Part shown: positions 57,351 to 64,000 of the stretch, in pieces | How positions within the stretch are numbered: position 1 is the first letter of the stretch | How the letters are laid out: each line of letters opens with the position of its first letter | From: Rutpela maculata | Lineage: Eukaryota > Arthropoda > Insecta > Coleoptera > Cerambycidae | Reading direction: 5' to 3' | Length of the DNA: 64,000 nucleotides | Assembly (NCBI GenBank): GCA_936432065.2 | Contig: OW386291.2 | Location: forward strand, 107,387,823 to 107,451,822 | The notes under the pieces: model-generated | The model's database searches: none | The model's input: only the letters and a program-made list of their open reading frames with translations | What the model was told of the DNA's origin: nothing | Position numbers and translations under genes: made by a program

Positions 57351-58230
57351 ATTAACTACTTTTTGCATGTATTTATTGTTACCACAAATCAGGGTTGATT
57401 ACCTTATTTTAGGGTTATTTATTCGCTAAAGGTTCAACATTTTGAGGGCACATGGGCTTTTCTGAGAACGGATTCGAACTTGAATTCAACCAGTTCAGAA
57501 TCCCTAAAAATATAATTTCAGAATCTAAATTACGTATTTGTTCAACTTTTTATTTCTACACCCCCTTCAACCACTAATTTACTGTACTTTCAACCTAAGA
57601 ATAAATTCTAGGCATGCTGAAATTTGAAATCAGCAACCTCAAAAACCTCTAGAAATATACTGTTGGAATGAACATTACGTATTTTGTAAAATTTTCATTT
57701 TTCACCCCTTTCAGCCCCTATTTTACTTGATTTTAGAATAAATTTTTGCCTTCAGGCATGTTAAAATTTGAAATCGTCAACCTCAAAAACCCCTATAAAT
57801 ATAAGTTTAGAATGAAAATAACATATGTTGTCAAATTTTCATTTTTACACCCAATATTTGGCTTTTGGCATGATGAAATTTGAAATCCTCAAAAAACCTA
57901 GGATTGTACATTAGAAGTATTTTTTACATGTACTTATTGTCACCATATATGAGGGACGATTTTATCCTATTCTAAGGGAGTCTATTCGCTCTAGCTCAAA
58001 ATTTTGAGGTGTCTGGGATCCGAATTTAGCGTCGAAAAATACATTAGACTACTCGGGTCAACTCCAGGATCAGGACTTTTTTTTGTGGCTGGGTTGCTTT
58101 ATTGAATTTTTCATCTTTTTTGCTTCTTCTAACCCAAATTTTGAAGCCGCCATATTGAAAAAAAAATTCTGCCTCAAAACTGAATTTAGCATATCCAAAT
58201 ACTTAACTCTATCAATAGTACCACTGAGCG
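57351..58230 (-). repeat. Right long inverted repeat (880 bp, internally expanded)
   Basis: Longer than the left arm because a ~138-bp segment (rrtttgaaatc..aacctcaaaaac-type) is present in about three imperfect tandem copies between ~57500 and 57900. It lacks a ~45-bp segment near the tip that the left arm has. Confidence 0.8.
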
Positions 58231-58495
58231 GTGCCTCCAAATATTTAGATATAGAGTAAAAACAAAAGAATGCAAGGTAGCGTTTTATTTTAAATGTAAA
58301 CTAATGTAGCTTATTTTTTTATGTTCGAAGGTAATTACTTCCTCATCCACGCAGTGAATCTTTGTTTTTGTGAATTTCAAGTAATATATGGAAGATAAAT
58401 AATGAAGAAAGTTGTAAGATTTTATATTTAATAAACGAATGCCGACAAGGATCATTATATTATCATTATCTAACAATCCTATGGCCTGCTTTATA

Positions 58496-58679
58496 TACCG
58501 TGCGTGTAATTTCCCATTAGGCATGTACATTCTCGTAGCGCGAGAGATCTAATAACACAGCTGCCGTAAATTCCTCCGTCGGGCGGTCATCTCAGCTCTG
58601 TTATTTCATTTCAGCCAGCTGGCACGCGCGATGTTGTAATTTTACTTCCTGTGCCTAGCGCTCCGTTACACGCACGGTA
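58496..58679 (+). mobile_element. MITE, 184 bp, copy 1
   Basis: Ends are inverted: taccgtgcgtgtaa (58496-58509) and ttacacgcacggta (58666-58679). TA next to the ends may be the target duplication. No ORF. Confidence 0.85.
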
Positions 58680-58684
58680 TGTAT

Positions 58685-60165
58685 TGTATATGCGTTTTAA
58701 ATAAATTTTTCACTAGTTGTACAGTTATCGGGTGGGAAAAGCAATATGTTGTGTCCATATCCTCATGATCACGAAGAAGAGGAGTGGTAGGAAAGAGGTT
58801 TTAAAAATCACTGGATCCTCCGCCATTCTCTAGAATACTATCACCTAAAAGATACAGTGCGCGTTAACAATGATAGGTCGCCACGTGATCTGACGATATC
58901 TGCACTGCTATTAGACAATCGACAATAGTATTTGATTTGAATCCGCTCGGTGTGCATATTTTTACTATTTTGTTGAGTGTTGGATTTGAATTTTTTTAAT
59001 ATTCTGTATTGTTTAAATATTTTTGAATTATTTGACTATTGCGTGTATTGTTTAAGTGCCAGTTGGCTATTCTGTCTTCTTTCAATACTTTTGAATTGTT
59101 TGACTGTTGTGTATTGTTTACATGCTATCGTTTTTGTTGATCATTGTAAGTTGTTCGAATATTATTATTTTGTTTGAATATTAAATAAAACTAGACCATA
59201 AAAAAATATCTGACACGGATTCGGCGGATGAACCCATGGTCATGGAGAATATTTTATTCCCGCCAAAAAAAGAGTCAAAAAAGATCATTTCGACGTTAGC
59301 ACTAAAGAATGATTTCACATTTATAAACATGGAAACAACATTTATAACATTTATAAACAAAAACAAGAAAATTGTACGTAAGCTTTAGTTGAACTTGTGG
59401 GAGGAGGGTTTTTTAAAGAGGAAGATCCAATAAGTGCAAAAGAAAAAGAAAACATTTTTGTTTATATACGTGTGACATTTTATTGCAAAGATTATAAGTA
59501 GACTTCATGGCGTGATATAGTAGAAGACCTCACTACCGAACGTCTAGGTGATACGACACCAATTTATATTTAGAAGGGCGCCAGCCGCGTTCTGTACTGT
59601 TCTTCCACTCCCAAGCGGGGATATACTTCGATAGACGAGTAATGGGTCAAGGCTCCACTACCTCAGATCATTAACGACGCTCTCTCTGGACGTGATTTCA
59701 ATTATTCACTGACAGTAAGGGCTTTTACGCCTTTGGATTACTGTGATTTTTGCATAAAAAAATCTATATCGAAGATTTATCTCTGACGGGATTGGAATTT
59801 GACGTGATTTGTATGTATTTATCTACTAATAATGATCTCTACACTTAAAGATTTCTGGAGAAATCGCATAAAAAAATTCCCATCAAGCTCCCGTAAGGCG
59901 ACCAGAACACTGAGTATTAGACTTAAGGAATCATGAGATTCCGATTAACTCAGTTGTTTAGGTCTTCCAAACGAAGAATCTAGGGATTAAGACCAGCAAC
60001 AAGTCCCTACATCAGTAAAATGCAATTTATTTAATAAGCATAAAATAATACAGTGATTTTCAGCAAAATGATATAATGTGAAAGAATCACGCCTGCTCAA
60101 CTAAGGCAAATTACTTTTTAACCATACAAGTGGGAGCGTACGCTAACAATCGATTTGACAGAAAA
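58685..60165. other. No gene supported
   Basis: Plus-strand sequence at 59195-59560 reads in pieces like coding DNA (SADEPMVMENI; FFKEEDPISAKEKENIF) but with stops and no family I recognise; possibly a decayed TE gene. Confidence 0.3.
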
Positions 60166-60167
60166 GA

Positions 60168-60523
60168 TTCATTTAACCTCCCCAGGATTTAATGCAAGCC
60201 TTTTAAAAATAATTTAACAATTTTGTATTTTTGGTAATTATGGCTGACTGAAAATAATATAAAAATATTTTACTTAAACAATTTTGGTTCGCTTATGAAT
60301 AGCTTAAAGGTCCCAGATCGTGATTTTATCATTCACGAGACTGAGTTCATTTAACCTCCCCAGGATTTAATGCAAGCCTTTTAAAAATAATTTAACAATT
60401 TTGTATTTTTGGTAATTATGGCTGATTGAAAATAATATAAAAATATTTTACTTAAACAATTTTGGTTCGCTTATGAATAGCTTAAAGGTCCCAGATCGTG
60501 ATTTTATCATTCACGAGACTGAG
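60168..60523 (+). repeat. Near-perfect 178-bp tandem duplication
   Basis: Units 60168-60345 and 60346-60523 differ at a single base that I can see (ctgactg versus ctgattg). ttc at each junction is the only microhomology. Confidence 0.95.
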
Positions 60524-60529
60524 TTCGAC

Positions 60530-62080
60530 TAATACATTAGTTTAATAGTTTTCAGCCAGTCTTACGACGTACTTGTCGTTCGTTCAATATAGAAAAAATG
60601 ACAGCGACTCGCCTTCGAGCAACTTTTTGGCCAAATGGATTTTTGAGGCCTTTGTGCACAAGGCGGTTTTTTCTATAACTTTATTATTTGGAAAGCCCTG
60701 TATTTGGCTTTGTATTGACCACCCAACGCACTCATCCAAATTATGAGTCGCTGGGTGAATCCAAACTCGTTTTATGCGAGAAACCGGCCTTTTTAGCATT
60801 TTCATTGATTCTTTGCCAATTTTTGCTTATGGGCGCCACGCCGCTTTTACCAAATACGTCGGTTTCGCCTTTCTGACACATTTCCTTGTTAAAATTTTAT
60901 TGTCATTCTTTAGAACAGAGATATAATGACTGTACCTCCGTGGTCAATGTCTTCGGCGGAGGAATTAAAATTGAAAATATTTTGAATATTTTCAAAGTAT
61001 TTTTTTGGCGTACTTTTAAAAAAGTATGTAATTCATTTCACGATCACCATATACTTTCACTCTCATATCCTGGACCAAAATATATTTTCCGTAAGTAAAA
61101 ATTCGGTGTTTCTTCGTATTTTTACCCGGTTGTGCCTAATGTCTTATCCAACTCATAACGGTGCTTTTGGACTAGTTTGTAGCTCTGAAATCTCTCAGAC
61201 TCTTGAAAATGTCCTTAAATGAATTTTTTGCCTAAGTCGAATTTTTATTTTGGCTTCGACCTATGTCAGTTCTGGAAGATTCTACAACAATATCGCCAGT
61301 CGCGCTACACGACAAGCACAGGCCAACTAACATAATTTTCATGAATCACAAATCGTCTGACGAGTCGTGAATAAGAAGAAGAGAGAGTTCATCATATGTG
61401 TGAGAGTTAGCCCCGCGCGGTATAAATTTTATTTTTTGGATCTTTTATGTAGGACATATAAATTTTCCTATAGAACTCTGTATGTGTGATATGCGGAACC
61501 GCGCTCGACCGAATTTTTATTATTTGCTTGTACCAAGTTGGTTGTGTATCTATTTTAGTTACGCCTTTGTATTATCTGAAGTCTAAAGCTCAAACTTAAT
61601 AAAATTCCTTTGTATAAAATAACACAAGGATTAAAAGGGGTATAAGGGCTTGGTTATCTCTTAGATTTTGTGAATTCTAATCGTACAACAACAAAAAGAA
61701 GTTTTCAGCTCAAGCGAAATTTCAAACTACCAAAATAGCGATAATAGGTTGTTCTGGTTAATCAGTGGCTTTACAAATCCTTTTACTTCCATGTCTCGAA
61801 GGAACAGGGAGGTGTGGTTATCCCGGGTGTAACAGGATCATGATACACCCGCTTTTCTCCTTTAGTTTTCAAGATGATTGAAATTTGGGATATCCTATAT
61901 GCATAAAAAGCGGCACTTTTTGACATAAAGTGACACTAACTTTCGATTTTTAAATGGAACACCCTGTATATTATTGAATTTTTGAATTCTGCATAATTTT
62001 CTGAATCGAACGATACCAAATAAGTGACATTTCAAACTTCAATATTTTTTATAATATAATTTTTAGTTTTCCATTTAAGT
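60530..62080. other. No gene supported
   Basis: A 73-codon minus-strand frame (60584-60805) has no recognisable domain. A Tc1/mariner-type MITE end (tttaaatggaacaccctgta) is at ~61950. Confidence 0.35.
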
Positions 62081-62255
62081 GTGCAATGACGGTCCGATTT
62101 ATTCTAAATGACCCGTGTAATGCTAGAAAAATCGAAATCCCGTCAAAAATATTAAATTACGTGATTTATGAGCAAATAAAGTTCATCAAAATGGTTTTTG
62201 AGGCAAAACTCAATTTTTTCAAACGGAACCATATTGTTACCAGGGAATTTATTCA

Positions 62256-62433
62256 TACCGTGTGTGTAGTCGCGGGCTAGGCATGGGGAGAAGAATTACA
62301 ACATCGCGCATGCCAGCTGGCTGCAATGAAATAACAGAGCTGGAATGCTCCACCAACGGACGAATTGCCGGTGTTGTCAAATCTCTCGCGCTACGTGAAT
62401 GTACATGCCTAATGGGAAATTACACGCACGGTA
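62256..62433 (-). mobile_element. MITE, 178 bp, copy 2 (inverted relative to 58496)
   Basis: taccgtgtgtgtag at the left and ttacacgcacggta at the right (62420-62433). The whole unit is the reverse complement of 58496-58679 with substitutions. Confidence 0.85.
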
Positions 62434-62454
62434 TGTCCTTTTAAAATGTGCGAT

Positions 62455-62840
62455 AAATACAAACAAAATTACTGCTAAAAGAAAATAAGAAAATACAATT
62501 TTGTTCTAATTATCTTATTATACATAAGGTGGCTTTGGAATATAAAAAATGAACACAAAACATTACAATTGTTCAAATTGCTGTCAATTAACGTCAATGC
62601 ACTTCTGATCTCGCATAGCTCTTTTTCGAAGAACGTTCGCCAATTGCTGGGTCGTTATGCTATTAATTGCGCGTCTTACTCATAGCTCCAGGTCTTCACG
62701 GGTTGTAACGGCGGTTGCGTAGACAAACAATATTTTCTAAATGACCCCAAACAAAGAAATCAAGAGGTGTTAAATCAGGTGACCTTGGAGGCCAAATTGT
62801 ATTTTCTTATTTTCTTTTAGCTGTAATTTTGTTTGTATTT
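62455..62840. repeat. 46-bp inverted repeats framing a transposase fragment
   Basis: 62455-62500 and 62795-62840 are inverted copies with one mismatch (core aaaagaaaataagaaaatac). The enclosed ~295 bp contains the transposase fragment below. Confidence 0.85.
62590..62799 (-). pseudogene. IS630/Tc1-mariner-like transposase C-terminal fragment
   Basis: Read leftward from 62799: IWPPRSPDLTPLDFFVWGHL followed by a short continuation, then a stop near 62695, and decayed sequence resembling the usual C-terminal helix region. This is the block with the last catalytic acid in insect IS630-type transposases. The fragment ends exactly where the inverted repeat begins, so it was captured between the arms or its parent had an internal deletion. 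Confidence 0.75.
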
Positions 62841-62844
62841 GTGC

Positions 62845-64000
62845 TATTTTCTTCATTTTCGCGATTCCAAGTCAAAACGTGATCTCAAAAATATTTTCTA
62901 TTAGGTGTTTCTACATTTTTGTTTTTCGAGAATTGTATAGCTCTTCGACATGAGTCAAAACTGTCAAATACTTTAATATCGTCGTATATTTGGCACTTTT
63001 TGGATGGTTCAAAAATAAGAATTATTTTTTCCTTATATTTTATTAAAATACAATATTCGAGATTTCAATGAAATAGTTTTTTTTATCAAACTGTAAGTAA
63101 TTGATTAGGGTCAATTAATGATATTCTCTGATATATCTTCTTCAAGGTCGCATTCTTCTTATGTCAAAATTGTTTCAAACTTGCAGAATAGCTTTAACTC
63201 TTTATAACTTCTAAAAACCGCATAGGTTTCAAAACTTCCGATATAGATTATTATAAAAACAAAGTTTGTTAGTGTTGTAAATGCCAAAACGTATACATTT
63301 GTACGATTTCTATACATTTTTTACTTCTTACGACAGACTGAAAATTATGAGTAGCTTTTAAAGTAACTCATACCTTCATTAATTAGTTTATGCCACTATT
63401 TGCGATAGAACGAAACTAAAAATATTTTATATTCTCGACATGTTCACCATCCCTGAGTGGCTGCAGAGTAATTGATTACTGTAATAACTGCATGGACTAT
63501 CGTCACAATATCTGTATCCTTCCTTGTTCCACTCGAGGATTTACGAAGCCAGTGCAAGACAAGAAAACGTCATCCAAAGCAAATACAGCTTGTCTAATCT
63601 TTAACTCAGTAATTTTAAAATATCTCTTTACGATTGCTGCAAAAGGTATCTATCTATCCGATATAAAAGTGTCCACAAGATAATTATTTCAAAAATGAAA
63701 TAACACTTATTTAAATGGAAATATTAATAGTTGATTTATCATTATGTATTTCCATTTGAAAATGAGCTAAGACGCTATCAAGTTGGTTATATCTGTCATA
63801 CTTTGCTAATTAATATACATCATTAAAATAATAAAAGGAAGATTAAAATGTTAAATTAATTCTGAAAGTAATTTATTTTTATTTTTTATAATATAATCTT
63901 TTATAAAGGTTTTCGTTATTTTTATTACAAGCTCTGATTTAACTTGCTTTGTATTTATGTTGGTTTGTATGTTTAGTTCAAATCTTGCAAGTCAATTTTG
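62845..64000. other. AT-rich DNA to the window end, no gene
   Basis: The 63-codon frame at 63492-63683 has no recognisable content. Confidence 0.4.

Larger units (their letters stand above)
49778..58230. mobile_element. Composite region bounded by very long inverted repeats
   Basis: Left arm 49778-50389 and right arm 57351-58230 are inverted copies; near the tips they share long blocks such as gtagagttaagtattt-like, caatatgg-gg, gatcctggaactcgacccga-like and aataagtacatg. The 8.45-kb unit has no transposase that I recognise. Its contents are LINE pieces, foldbacks, a minisatellite and satellite-like dimers. Either it is a large non-autonomous element that accumulated insertions, or two copies in inverted orientation enclose unrelated DNA. 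Confidence 0.65.

Noticed and set aside
58977..59177. 66-codon Cys/Leu/Phe-rich frame
   Set aside because: Made of short tandem-like T-rich phrases (ttgtttaa, tgtattg); looks like a simple-sequence artefact.
60584..60876. Frames on both strands over a moderately GC stretch
   Set aside because: No recognisable motif on either strand and no second copy in the window; left as unassigned.

Overview
The window looks like gene-poor, AT-rich nuclear DNA of an insect or closely related arthropod. The evidence is an endogenous errantivirus (gypsy-type LTR element with an env gene, tRNA-Ser primer site and a TCAGT initiator), Jockey-like and other insect-style LINEs, many Tc1/mariner (IS630-type) remnants and abundant foldback repeats. 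I found no convincing single-copy host gene, no rRNA or tRNA gene and nothing prokaryotic. The sequence alone does not fix the insect order.

Layout. 1-569 is an uninterrupted (TCG)n array running off the left edge. 0.6-3.9 kb holds small degenerate fragments. 3.94-7.33 kb is a DNA-transposon-like unit with ~259-bp terminal inverted repeats (TIRs) around a broken gene for an uncharacterised animal protein family (HEEADTR...DTDVVV core, Cys-rich tail). A palindromic piece of another transposase sits inside it. 8.2-13.0 kb carries three 3' ends of one LINE family, one with a degenerate reverse transcriptase (RT). 17.6-19.9 kb is a three-level nest: a mariner-like transposase split by a TIR element, which is split by a Jockey fragment.

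20.22-29.79 kb is the centrepiece. A foldback element with ~605-bp arms is interrupted in its spacer by an 8148-bp errantivirus (20885-29032) with identical 361-bp LTRs, a 4-bp target duplication and open gag, pol and env frames. Its regulation can be largely read: TATA/initiator, polyadenylation signal, primer binding site, a six-codon upstream ORF (uORF) whose stop lies inside a splice donor, a candidate -1 frameshift site, an env splice acceptor, a hairpin over the env stop and a polypurine tract.

31.1-33.6 kb is a second mariner-like element interrupted by a longer Jockey copy. 34-38 kb has two LINE relics and a SINE candidate. 38-42 kb is mostly AT-rich DNA plus dispersed repeats. 42.2-43.4 kb is a GC/CpG-rich repeated block. 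44.6-45.2 kb is a 280-bp tandem dimer. 46.5-47.6 kb joins a second member of the HEEADTR family to a LINE RNase H fragment. 49.78-58.23 kb is bounded by very long TIRs (0.6-0.9 kb) and contains LINE pieces, foldbacks, a minisatellite and clusters of a TGCGTCC motif. 58.5-62.8 kb contains an inverted pair of ~180-bp MITEs, a 178-bp tandem duplication and a transposase fragment framed by 46-bp inverted repeats.

Only the errantivirus has an intact coding set. Its three genes would act together: Gag and Gag-Pol from full-length RNA, Env from a spliced RNA. Everything else recognisable is truncated, frameshifted or non-autonomous.
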